Part shown: positions 28,985 to 37,212 of the stretch, in pieces
How the letters are laid out: each line of letters begins with the position of its first letter
How positions within the stretch are numbered: the first letter of the stretch is position 1
Source: Kangiellaceae bacterium
GTDB lineage: Bacteria; Pseudomonadota; Gammaproteobacteria; Enterobacterales; Kangiellaceae
Length of the DNA stretch: 64,000 nucleotides
Direction: 5' to 3'
Assembly: GCA_013373015.1 (NCBI GenBank)
Contig: JABXIQ010000028.1
Location: forward strand, 1 to 64,000
Program-made: the position numbers and the translations under genes
The notes under the pieces: generated by a model
Database searches by the model: none
Seen by the model: only the letters and a program-made list of their open reading frames with translations
What the model was told of the DNA's origin: nothing

Positions 28985-30013
28985 ATGATGGTTATTCGCC
29001 CTGCTCAACATTCAGATCTAGAAGATATTTTAGAACTTGCCGCTAGCGCAGGCACCGGTTTAACAACCCTTCCGAATGATCCTGAACGCATCACCGATAA
29101 AATTAAAAATTCTATAGATGCCTTCAACGCTGACATTGATGTGCCTGGACCAGAGTATTATTTCTTTGTATTAGAAGACAGCAAAAGTAACAAAGTTATA
29201 GGAACCAGCGCGTTAGTCGCGGCTGTAGGCATGGATGAAGCTTTCTATACCTATAAATTAAGCACCGTAATCAACACCAGTCACGATCTGGGTATTTATA
29301 ATAAGCATCAAATTTTAGTGCTTGGTAACGATTACACGGGCTGCACAGAAATTGCGACACTGTTCCTATCGCCTGATTTCCGAGGTGGAACTAATGGTCA
29401 TTTGTTGGCAAAGTCGCGCTTTTTATTCATGGCTGACTGCCCTGAACGCTTTGCCGATACAGTGATTGCAGAAATGCGCGGCTATTCAGATGAAGATGGA
29501 CGTTCTCCTTTCTGGGAGTCTTTGGGAAGACGTTTTTTTGCTATGGACTTCGCTAAGGCTGATGCCATTAGCGGCTTAGGCTCAAACCAATTTATTGCAG
29601 AGCTAATGCCACAACACCCAATATATGTGGATATGTTGTCCAAAGAGGCGCGCGAAACCTTAGGAAAAGTACATCCTAAAACGAAACCAGCGCTATCCAT
29701 GCTCAAAAAAGAAGGATTCCGCTATCAAAATTACGTTGATATCTTTGATGCAGGCCCCACTATTGAAGTGCCTAAAGATCAAATAAAAACCTATCGCTCA
29801 AGCAAACAAATGACCATTCATGTAGGTCATGCACAAGGTGAAACCACACCAATCATGATCAGTAATGGAAAACTAGCAGATTTCCGCGCTACGGTTTTTG
29901 ACAGCAATATGGATAATGATATGTTGTATGTATCCCAACAAACACTGGATGCATTAAATGTGTCAGCGGGCGATACTGTTCGAGCGGTCAAGATGTTTAA
30001 TAAACGAGGATAG
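28985..30013 (+). CDS. astA: Arginine N-succinyltransferase
   Basis: First step of the AST pathway: succinyl-CoA plus arginine gives N2-succinylarginine. The ATG at 28985 (MMVIRPAQHSDL) follows a TTAGG ribosome site and matches the family start; longer upstream forms are unlikely. About 342 residues, the usual size. Visible family blocks: ASAGTGLTTLP, PGPEYYFFVLED, VLGNDYTGCTEIATLFLSPDFRGG, GRSPFWESLGRRFFAMDF and GFRYQNYVDIFDAGP. astB follows 62 bp downstream. Confidence 0.95.
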   Translation: MMVIRPAQHSDLEDILELAASAGTGLTTLPNDPERITDKIKNSIDAFNADIDVPGPEYYFFVLEDSKSNKVIGTSALVAAVGMDEAFYTYKLSTVINTSHDLGIYNKHQILVLGNDYTGCTEIATLFLSPDFRGGTNGHLLAKSRFLFMADCPERFADTVIAEMRGYSDEDGRSPFWESLGRRFFAMDFAKADAISGLGSNQFIAELMPQHPIYVDMLSKEARETLGKVHPKTKPALSMLKKEGFRYQNYVDIFDAGPTIEVPKDQIKTYRSSKQMTIHVGHAQGETTPIMISNGKLADFRATVFDSNMDNDMLYVSQQTLDALNVSAGDTVRAVKMFNKRG

Positions 30014-30075
30014 TCGTGACCCACGCTTAATCAATAATCCTTGTTAACACTCAAGATTTGGAGTACCCCATACCT

Positions 30076-31443
30076 ATGTCTTCAAACAATACGGCATACG
30101 AATTTAACTTTGACGGTCTCGTTGGCCCTACTCATAATTACGCGGGTTTATCGCACGGCAATGTGGCATCAACAACCAATGCTAATTTAGAAGCGAAACC
30201 CAAAGAAGCCGCTTTGCAAGGGTTGCAAAAAATGAAGGCTTTACATGACATGGGACTAAAACAAGGCGTGTTAGCGCCAATGGAGCGCCCTGATGTCTTT
30301 ACTCTACGCAAATTAGGGTTTACAGGCACTGATGCGCAAGTCATTATTAAAGCAGCCAAACAAGCTCCCAAAGTGTTGGCAGCTTGTAGTTCTGCGTCCA
30401 GCATGTGGACCGCGAATGCTTGTACTGTTGCCCCATCAAGCGATACAGCAGACGGCAAAGCACACTTCACGCCTGCAAATTTAGCCAACAAATTTCACCG
30501 TTCCATTGAACATCCAACGACTGGTCGTATTTTACAAGCTATGTTCAATGACAAAAATCATTTTGTACATCACCCTGCTTTACCGCAAGGCGATCATTTT
30601 GGTGATGAGGGTGCAGCCAATCATACTCGTTTTGTAGATAACAAAAATTATTCCGATTATGGCAAAAAAGGCGTGCATTTCTTTGTGTATGGCAAATATG
30701 CGTTTGATGCGAGCAAACCAGAACCCCACAAATTCCCTGCTCGTCAAACCTTTGAAGCAAGCCAAGCAGTTGCTCGTTTACACAAACTAGATAGTGATAA
30801 TGTAGTTTATGCTCAGCAATCACCAAATGTAATTGATAAGGGTGTGTTTCATAATGACGTGATTTCGGTTGGTAATGGCAATGTGCTATTTGCTCACCAA
30901 AAAGCCTTCTTAAATCAAATGCAAGTGTATACCGATTTAGAACGCGCCTTTGGTGGTGAAGAATTCCATGTGGTCGAAGTCGGAGCCAATGATGTGCCAG
31001 TAGCTGATGCGGTCAAGTCCTACTTATTCAACAGTCAGCTAGTCACCTTGACCAATGGTGATATGGCGTTAATTTGTCCTGGGGAATGTGAAACAACGCC
31101 ATCGGTCAAAGAGTATTTAGATTGGTTAGTTGAACAAGACACACCCATCAAGCAAGTAAAAATTTACGATGTCAAACAATCCATGCAAAATGGCGGCGGT
31201 CCAGCATGTTTACGCCAAAGAATCGTTCTTAACGAAACTGAAATGGCGGCAATGAACCAAAGCGTGATTATGAATGACCAATTGTTTGGCACATTAAATA
31301 CTTGGGTTAAGAAACATTATCGTGACGTTTTAACAGAAGATGATTTAGCCGATCCAAGTTTATTGATTGAATCACGCACTGCGCTTGATGAACTGACCCA
31401 AATCTTAAACCTTGGTTCGGTCTATCCATTCCAAAGAGTGTAA
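30076..31443 (+). CDS. astB: N-succinylarginine dihydrolase
   Basis: Second step of the AST pathway, splitting succinylarginine to succinylornithine, CO2 and two ammonia. The ATG at 30076 ([10 protein letters not shown]) is used; a TTG six codons upstream is an alternative. About 455 residues against 447 in E. coli. Amidinotransferase-fold motifs: [49 protein letters not shown], the [12 protein letters not shown] His region and [12 protein letters not shown] with the catalytic Cys. astD and astE are not in the window. Confidence 0.95.
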   Translation: MSSNNTAYEFNFDGLVGPTHNYAGLSHGNVASTTNANLEAKPKEAALQGLQKMKALHDMGLKQGVLAPMERPDVFTLRKLGFTGTDAQVIIKAAKQAPKVLAACSSASSMWTANACTVAPSSDTADGKAHFTPANLANKFHRSIEHPTTGRILQAMFNDKNHFVHHPALPQGDHFGDEGAANHTRFVDNKNYSDYGKKGVHFFVYGKYAFDASKPEPHKFPARQTFEASQAVARLHKLDSDNVVYAQQSPNVIDKGVFHNDVISVGNGNVLFAHQKAFLNQMQVYTDLERAFGGEEFHVVEVGANDVPVADAVKSYLFNSQLVTLTNGDMALICPGECETTPSVKEYLDWLVEQDTPIKQVKIYDVKQSMQNGGGPACLRQRIVLNETEMAAMNQSVIMNDQLFGTLNTWVKKHYRDVLTEDDLADPSLLIESRTALDELTQILNLGSVYPFQRV

Positions 31444-31591
31444 GCTGCAAAGATAATAAATTGCCACTGTTCTTTCATACAATGGTCATTTAACTTAAAA
31501 AGTTTTAGCGTAAAATTAGTCCGCTTTTCAGACTGATTGCAAATCACAAGCCTAGATTGACTTGTGGTGAAAGATTAAAAAGAGGAAACTC

Positions 31592-32656
31592 ATGAGCAAA
31601 ATTAAAGTATCGATTATTGGTGGCGCTGGTTATGGCGCAGCAGAATTATTACGCCACTTAATTGTCCGTGATGATGTAGAAGTATTGCGCGTGTCCAGTA
31701 AAGACTATATCGGAAAAACAATCGGTCAAGTTCATCGCTCACTATTTGGTTTAGAAAAAGCCAATATTGTTATTCAAGATATTACTCCGCAAGAATGTGT
31801 TGATGGTGCTGATATTGTATTTCTAGCCATGCCGCATATTATTACGGCTAAAGTTGCCATGGAGCTATTTGAAACAGGCGTGCGCATCATCGACCTATCA
31901 GGCGACTTCCGCTTAGAAAATCTTGAAGATTATATTCGTGATTATGCCCCTGAGCACCCTTGCCCAGAGCGCTTAGGTACCTTCGTGTATGGCATGCCTG
32001 AATTAAATGAAGAAGCGATTAAAAGCGCTCAATATGTTGCAAGCCCTGGCTGCTTCGCAACAGGTATAGCGATTGGTTTATTGCCTCTAGCAAAAGCTGG
32101 CATAATAACTGACGGCAACGTACGCACGGTAGCAATGACTGGCTCATCTGGCTCTGGTGTTCGCCCTATCGAAGGTACGCACCACCCTGTTCGCACCAAT
32201 AATCTTAAAGCCTATAAAACTTTGCATCACCAACATCGTGCAGAGATTTTGCAAACTTTAGGTAAAGCTGGTGCAAAAAACACATCTTTAGATTTCGTTC
32301 CAGTTTCGGCTCCATTAGTTCGTGGTATTTTAGCTGTATCGCAACTTGATTTACCAGATGAATACAGCGAAGCCGATATCCAGAAAATGTACGAAGATTA
32401 CTATGCGCCACATCGTAGCGTTGTAGTTATGCCATTAGGTCAAAGTCCTGAAGTCGTTGCAGTTAAAAATACGGTTCGTGTAGAAGTCGGTATCACTGTT
32501 CGCATCGACGAATTAACAGGTAAACGCACTTTAGCGTGTATTTCGGCAATTGATAACTTAGTCAAAGGTGGCGCAGGTCAAGCCGTTCAATGCTTCAATT
32601 TAATGACTGGCAAAGATGCTTCATTTGGTTTAGATCAGCCAGGCATGTGGCCATAA
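31592..32656 (+). CDS. argC: N-acetyl-gamma-glutamyl-phosphate reductase
   Basis: Third step of arginine biosynthesis, NADPH-dependent. 354 residues with an AGAGGAAA ribosome site. The Rossmann start IIGGAGYGAAELLRHL, the catalytic Cys in YVASPGCFATG, GSSGSGVRPIEGTHHP and the HHQHRAEI block are present. It is slightly longer than the E. coli enzyme (334). About 150 bp separates it from astB, so it probably has its own promoter. argB follows directly. Confidence 0.9.
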   Translation: MSKIKVSIIGGAGYGAAELLRHLIVRDDVEVLRVSSKDYIGKTIGQVHRSLFGLEKANIVIQDITPQECVDGADIVFLAMPHIITAKVAMELFETGVRIIDLSGDFRLENLEDYIRDYAPEHPCPERLGTFVYGMPELNEEAIKSAQYVASPGCFATGIAIGLLPLAKAGIITDGNVRTVAMTGSSGSGVRPIEGTHHPVRTNNLKAYKTLHHQHRAEILQTLGKAGAKNTSLDFVPVSAPLVRGILAVSQLDLPDEYSEADIQKMYEDYYAPHRSVVVMPLGQSPEVVAVKNTVRVEVGITVRIDELTGKRTLACISAIDNLVKGGAGQAVQCFNLMTGKDASFGLDQPGMWP

Positions 32657-32683
32657 TTCGCCTCATAGTCTATGGAAAAACCA

Positions 32684-33526
32684 ATGGATAATACAAGCAA
32701 ACAACCTATCGCCGTCGTTAAAGTCGGCGGTGATGTTTTATTAGGTGAAACTGAGCGTAATGGCATTGCTTCCAACGTTAAAGATTTAGTTGATGCAGGC
32801 TGGCGCGTTGTATTACTTCACGGTGGCGGCCCGCAGGTTAATGCACTTCAAGAAAAGCATGGGCTGACTCCTAACAAGGTTGCAGGTCGTCGCATCACTA
32901 GCATGGCTGATTTACAAGTTGTTAAACAAGCTATTTGTGGCGAAGTCAATGTCTCACTTGCTCAAGAATTGCAAAATGTCGGGGTTAATGCTTTTGCCTG
33001 TAATGGAGCTTCAGGCAAGCTAATTACGGCTGTTAAACGCCCTCCTCGAGTGATGTCTGGCGCTGGTGACGAGCCAATTGATTTTGGTGAAGTGGGCGAT
33101 GTCGTTGGGATCAATGAACAACTACTTACGCAACTGACCGAATTAGGTTTAGTTCCTGTTATCGCTACTTTAGGTGTTGAGGAACATTCAGGCCGAATTT
33201 TCAACATCAATGCCGATACTACAGTGGTGCAAATTGCACGAGCCTTGCAAGCAGATTTGCTACTATTAACTACAGCCGTCGGTGCCATTTACCACGACTT
33301 AAATAAACCCGAAACTCGTGTCACCCAGATCAATGCTCAACAAGCTAAAGAGTTAATCCTTCAAGGCGTTATTCAAGGCGGCATGATCCCAAAAGTTGAA
33401 GAAGCCCTTTCGGAATTAGCTGATGGAGTAAAAAACATCGCTATTGTCGGGCCACAAATCAAAGGAGCTTTTTTAGATGTTGCACAAGGTAATGGGCAGC
33501 ACGGTACTAAGATCAGCTTACACTGA
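32684..33526 (+). CDS. argB: Acetylglutamate kinase
   Basis: Second step of arginine biosynthesis: phosphorylation of N-acetylglutamate. The amino-acid-kinase fold shows AVVKVGGDVLL, VVLLHGGGPQVNALQEKHG, the NINADTT metal/ATP region and the C-terminal QGGMIPKVEEAL, which fits ArgB. The ATG at 32684 is chosen (280 residues) because a GGA lies 7-10 bases before it; the ATG at 32672 would add four residues. argC lies 27 bp upstream. Other arg genes (argA/J, E, F, G, H) are not in the window. Confidence 0.88.
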   Translation: MDNTSKQPIAVVKVGGDVLLGETERNGIASNVKDLVDAGWRVVLLHGGGPQVNALQEKHGLTPNKVAGRRITSMADLQVVKQAICGEVNVSLAQELQNVGVNAFACNGASGKLITAVKRPPRVMSGAGDEPIDFGEVGDVVGINEQLLTQLTELGLVPVIATLGVEEHSGRIFNINADTTVVQIARALQADLLLLTTAVGAIYHDLNKPETRVTQINAQQAKELILQGVIQGGMIPKVEEALSELADGVKNIAIVGPQIKGAFLDVAQGNGQHGTKISLH

Positions 33527-33540
33527 TTAATTGCTATAAT

Positions 33541-33567
33541 AAAAAACCCGCTCTCGCGGGCTTTTTA
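33541..33567. terminator. Bidirectional terminator after argB
   Basis: The GC-rich stem CCCGC / GCGGG with loop TCTC is flanked by an A-run and a T-run. It lies between argB and the convergent M56-TonB gene. Confidence 0.92.
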
Positions 33568-33576
33568 TTAAATGAT

Positions 33577-35358
33577 TTACTCCAACACAAAATCCAACTG
33601 ATAGACCATATCTTTTAGTCCTTCTTCTGTCGTCATGAATTCCCACTTCTTGATGACCGCCAAAGCAGCGCTGTCAAAAACGTCTTTTGGAATAGAATCA
33701 ATAACTTTAATATTCAAAGGTTTACCCTGCTCATCTACATCAAACTTGAACGTAACGTGTCCTGAAGTATTATTTTTTACTGCTTCAATAGGGTATTTAG
33801 GTGGAAAGGTTTTAGTTGGAACCGCCTCAGTAACTAACTTTGCCTTATACAGCTTCTCGGCTATTACTGGAGCGACTGGCTTGGCAGGCTCAGTAGGCGA
33901 ATGAGCTCTAGGTGCAGCAGGAACTTCATGAAGTAATGCACGATAAGGAGCATTAACACTTGAGTTCGATTTATCTAGCTCAAGACGAGCACGCTCAAGA
34001 TCATGACGAGCTTTTTCTAAATCACGACGAATGGTTTCTCTATCAATTTGCAAACTTTCCTTAGCTTTACTCAAACTTTCTTGCATAGTCGCCAATTCTG
34101 CTTCAGAAAGACGGCCTGAAGCATAAGCGCGCTCAAGCTTATGACGCGTTCTTTCTATTTCTTGCTGATGCCTTTCCATATCTCGCTGCGATAACTCGAT
34201 ATCTCTTTGGGCGCGTTCGATCTGCCGTTCAGCTTTTCTTAGTTCTTTTTCAGAAAGAAATTTACGCTTTTCTGCATTTTCTATCGCCTGCTCAAACTCA
34301 CGCCTTTCTTGCTCAGTCATTTGACGCGTACTTATTCCTTCGAGCATGTAACGCTTACCATTTTCTTCAACATATGTTTTATTATCAACGTCCCAACGAA
34401 TTTTGCTATCTCCATTATCTTCTTGGGTAAAACTTAATGTTTCGGAAGCAGACTTCTTAGCAACTTGCGTCCAACTAATTGCGTATAACGATGTGCAACT
34501 AATAATAGCGAGGCCGCCGAGTAATAGTGACAATTTACCTGCTGCGCTGGTTGGTTTCTTAATATTCATGATTCTTTCCTCAAGTTGATTAAACATTTTC
34601 CATGAGCAAAGTAAGCTAACCGAATGAGTGGCAGAAACGGTTGTCAACAAAGCATGTCCATAAGACTGATGCTCACGTTGACTGGACTTGTTTAATACAA
34701 GGTAATCACAGAATAATTCTTGATCGTGGCGGAAACTCTGACGAGAAATATACACCAGAGGATTAAACCACATTAGGCAAACTAAAATATCCCACAACAA
34801 ATTTAACCATAAATGCTTTTGTTTAATATGATGCTCTTCATGTTTAATGATCAACTCAATTTGTTGCTGAGAAAGTTTTTCTAACAAATGTATCGGAAAA
34901 TAAATTTTTGGTTTTATAAAGCCATAAACTGCGGGGGAAAAATCCTTTTTATCAATAGCCACCACTGGATATTTAGACTTCACACAAACATTTTTCTTTG
35001 CCGTAATGAGTGATAAATTTCTTCTTAAATCAATATGTTGCCATATTAGTCGCAACAAAAGTAATTCCGAAACTATTAGCCATAGATAGAGCAAGTTGCT
35101 CCAGTCACTAAGTGCTTGTGTTGGCCTCACAACATAGCTTCCGACTAAATAATTGAGGGTCTGTGAAGGAGGCGTGCTGAAATCAATTTGGGTCACTAGT
35201 TTCGCTATCAACAGTCCTAATGGTATCACTAGCCACAATAAATAGGCATTATAATTCTTTGTGGTTTTACGAATAATATACCGAGCAAATAAAATTACAC
35301 CGAGTAACAAGCTCAACTCAATTGTTGATTGCCATAGAAGCTCTTCTAATCCATTCAT
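33577..35358 (-). CDS. M56 (BlaR1/MecR1-type) membrane metallopeptidase fused to a coiled coil and TonB C-terminal domain
   Basis: 593 residues in four parts. (1) N-terminal TM helices at about 10-30, 38-58 and 88-106. (2) An M56 zinc protease with HEEHH (His173, Glu174, His177) between membrane segments and a further TM near 278-295. (3) A long, highly charged R/E/Q coiled coil, about 345-460. (4) A Pro-rich linker and a TonB_C domain (about 515-593; SGHVTFKFDVDEQG, KKWEFMTT). The penicillin-sensing domain of true BlaR1 is absent. Its start overlaps the end of the BlaI-type repressor gene by one base, so it probably cleaves or inactivates that repressor on an envelope signal. What the TonB domain touches is unknown. 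Confidence 0.85.
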   Translation of the reverse strand: MNGLEELLWQSTIELSLLLGVILFARYIIRKTTKNYNAYLLWLVIPLGLLIAKLVTQIDFSTPPSQTLNYLVGSYVVRPTQALSDWSNLLYLWLIVSELLLLRLIWQHIDLRRNLSLITAKKNVCVKSKYPVVAIDKKDFSPAVYGFIKPKIYFPIHLLEKLSQQQIELIIKHEEHHIKQKHLWLNLLWDILVCLMWFNPLVYISRQSFRHDQELFCDYLVLNKSSQREHQSYGHALLTTVSATHSVSLLCSWKMFNQLEERIMNIKKPTSAAGKLSLLLGGLAIISCTSLYAISWTQVAKKSASETLSFTQEDNGDSKIRWDVDNKTYVEENGKRYMLEGISTRQMTEQERREFEQAIENAEKRKFLSEKELRKAERQIERAQRDIELSQRDMERHQQEIERTRHKLERAYASGRLSEAELATMQESLSKAKESLQIDRETIRRDLEKARHDLERARLELDKSNSSVNAPYRALLHEVPAAPRAHSPTEPAKPVAPVIAEKLYKAKLVTEAVPTKTFPPKYPIEAVKNNTSGHVTFKFDVDEQGKPLNIKVIDSIPKDVFDSAALAVIKKWEFMTTEEGLKDMVYQLDFVLE

Positions 35359-35720
35359 TACTTTTCATCCTCTAAAAGAGCTTTTAAATAATCCAACTCT
35401 TGCTCAGATAATTGTTTATTCTGGACAAAAGTAGCCAACAACGCCTTCATATCGCCTTTGAAAACACGGTCAATAAAGCCTTCTGTTTCACTCACTAAAA
35501 AGTCATCTCGCTCAATAGCGGGCGAATACCAATAACGTCGGCCATCTTTTGTGAAAGACACCACTTGCTTCTTTATCAAGCGGTTCAAAAAAGTTTTAAC
35601 CGTTTTTTCATTCCACCCCTGATCGGCTAAACGCTCAACCACATCAAGACTGGTTAATGGAGATTCCTGCCACAGAACATCCATCACAATTTTTTCTGCT
35701 TCACTAACTCGGTTAGACAT
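35358..35720 (-). CDS. BlaI/MecI/CopY-family transcriptional repressor
   Basis: 120-residue winged-helix repressor: VSEAEKIVMDVLWQESPLTSLDVVERL, then WNEKTVKTFLNRLIKKQVVSFTKDGRRYWYSP, and a C-terminal dimerisation helix region. In the family, such repressors bind TACA-N2-TGTA palindromes and are inactivated by a partner M56 protease, encoded here in the overlapping downstream gene. Two matching palindromes lie just upstream, implying autoregulation. Nothing indicates beta-lactam resistance: no beta-lactamase or PBP gene is nearby. Confidence 0.9.
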   Translation of the reverse strand: MSNRVSEAEKIVMDVLWQESPLTSLDVVERLADQGWNEKTVKTFLNRLIKKQVVSFTKDGRRYWYSPAIERDDFLVSETEGFIDRVFKGDMKALLATFVQNKQLSEQELDYLKALLEDEK

Positions 35721-35748
35721 ACTTTGCTCATCTAATGCTGTTTATTAT

Positions 35749-35790
35749 TGATTACAAATGTAATCACAATTAAAGATTACACCTGTAATC
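35749..35790. promoter_or_regulatory. Twin BlaI-type operators between the repressor gene and the symporter gene
   Basis: TGATTACA-AA-TGTAATCA (35749-35766) and GATTACA-CC-TGTAATC (35775-35790) share the core ATTACA-N2-TGTAAT, the BlaI/MecI operator type, with centres 25 bp apart. They begin 28 bp before the repressor ATG and lie about 110 bp before the divergent symporter start, so both genes could be controlled. Confidence 0.8.
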
Positions 35791-35900
35791 AAAACGCGTC
35801 AAGCTATTCTTATTGATTTATTCAGCTAAATTTGCAGTTTGTATTTCAATGGCTTAGAGTTCAGTTATCGATTAGCAAAGAATCAATTGAGCAAATAACA

Positions 35901-37169
35901 ATGAATATTAGCGTTAAAATTTTAATCTTTATGGTGGCTGGTGCCATTGTTGGTACAATACTGCACCAGTTTACTGGTAACAGTTTGATTAATGATTATC
36001 TGATCAATGGCCTGTTTCACGTAGGTGGCAAATGGTTCATCAACGCCTTGAAAATGCTAATGGTGCCATTGGTTTTTGTTTCGATCGTCTGTGGGGTTTG
36101 CTCTCTAGCAGACCCAAAAAAGCTTGGTTCGATGAGTTTCAAAACTATCGGGTTATATCTATTAACAACAGCTTTAGCACTGACTTTGGCTTTAATATTA
36201 GCCAGCATTGTTAAGCCAGGTGACGGTATGCCGTTGAAAGAAGTTTCTTATCAAGCCAAAGACACCATCCCTTTTATTCAAGTGCTTATAAACCTGATCC
36301 CCAGCAACATTGTTGAAGCATTTGTTGAAGCCAAAATGCTACAGATTATAATTTTTTCAATTATCTTCGGTCTAGCAATCACCTATTCAGGAAAGGCAGG
36401 TGAAAAAGTTCGTGAATTTTTCATGAGTTTGAACGAAGTAGTGCTTGAAATAGTTAATATAATTATGAAATTTGCGCCTTATGGCGTTTTCTTTTTAATC
36501 GCAAAAACCTTTGCAAGCTTTGATATTCAAGCATTGTTGAATGGTTTACTGAGTTATTTTATATTGGTCATTGTAGCCCTGATACTACATGCCATAATTA
36601 CCTATGGGAGCTTACTGAAAATTATTGGTAGCCTAAACCCGATAGTGTTTTTTAAAGGCATGTGGCCAGCGATGTTAACCGCATTTGGTACGTCAAGCTC
36701 AAATGCCACATTACCTGTAACCATGCGCTGCGTAGAAAAAAACCTTGGCGTTCATCGAAATACTTATTCCTTTACACTGCCCCTTGGAGCCACCATAAAT
36801 ATGGATGGCACTGCCATAATGCAAGGCGTAGCAACTCTATTTATAGCTCAAGCTTATGGTATTGATTTAACCGCAGGCCAACTAGCAATGGTGGTATTAA
36901 CTGCCACAATGGCCTCAATTGGCACCGCAGGAGTACCTGGTGTAGGACTTATTATGCTGCAAGGAGTTTTACTTCAAGCCGGGTTACCTATAGAAGCCAT
37001 AGGAATGATTTTAGGTATTGACCGCTTACTGGATATGACTCGAACCGCGATTAACATCACTGGCGATGCTGCTGTTACTGCCATAGTCGCCAAATCTGAA
37101 GGTGAAATAGATCTGGATGTGTATAACGACCCAGTGATTCATTCCAATTTTGAGGAAAAAGAAGCCTAA
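35901..37169 (+). CDS. Dicarboxylate/amino-acid:cation symporter (SDF/GltP-DctA family)
   Basis: 422 residues from the ATG at 35901; in-frame codons reaching back to 35832 give a non-family extension. Eight or so TM segments with the family signatures FGTSSSNATLPVTM (serine-rich hairpin), NMDGTAIMQG and the C-terminal DRLLDMTRTAINITGDA, which bind cation and substrate. It imports C4-dicarboxylates, glutamate or aspartate with Na+ or H+; the sequence alone does not choose. Divergent from the BlaI-type repressor, sharing its operator region. Confidence 0.88.
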   Translation: MNISVKILIFMVAGAIVGTILHQFTGNSLINDYLINGLFHVGGKWFINALKMLMVPLVFVSIVCGVCSLADPKKLGSMSFKTIGLYLLTTALALTLALILASIVKPGDGMPLKEVSYQAKDTIPFIQVLINLIPSNIVEAFVEAKMLQIIIFSIIFGLAITYSGKAGEKVREFFMSLNEVVLEIVNIIMKFAPYGVFFLIAKTFASFDIQALLNGLLSYFILVIVALILHAIITYGSLLKIIGSLNPIVFFKGMWPAMLTAFGTSSSNATLPVTMRCVEKNLGVHRNTYSFTLPLGATINMDGTAIMQGVATLFIAQAYGIDLTAGQLAMVVLTATMASIGTAGVPGVGLIMLQGVLLQAGLPIEAIGMILGIDRLLDMTRTAINITGDAAVTAIVAKSEGEIDLDVYNDPVIHSNFEEKEA

Positions 37170-37183
37170 GTCTAAAACGCTCA

Positions 37184-37212
37184 AAAAAGGCCTCTCATGA
37201 TAAGGCCTTTTT
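37184..37212. terminator. Bidirectional terminator between the symporter and S9 peptidase genes
   Basis: AAAAAGGCCT and AGGCCTTTTT form the stem around a 9-nt loop. It touches the stop of the convergent peptidase gene. Confidence 0.88.

Noticed and set aside
33577-35720. A beta-lactam resistance regulator pair (BlaR1/BlaI)
   Set aside because: The M56 protein lacks the penicillin-binding sensor domain and no beta-lactamase or PBP gene is near; only the family resemblance is retained.
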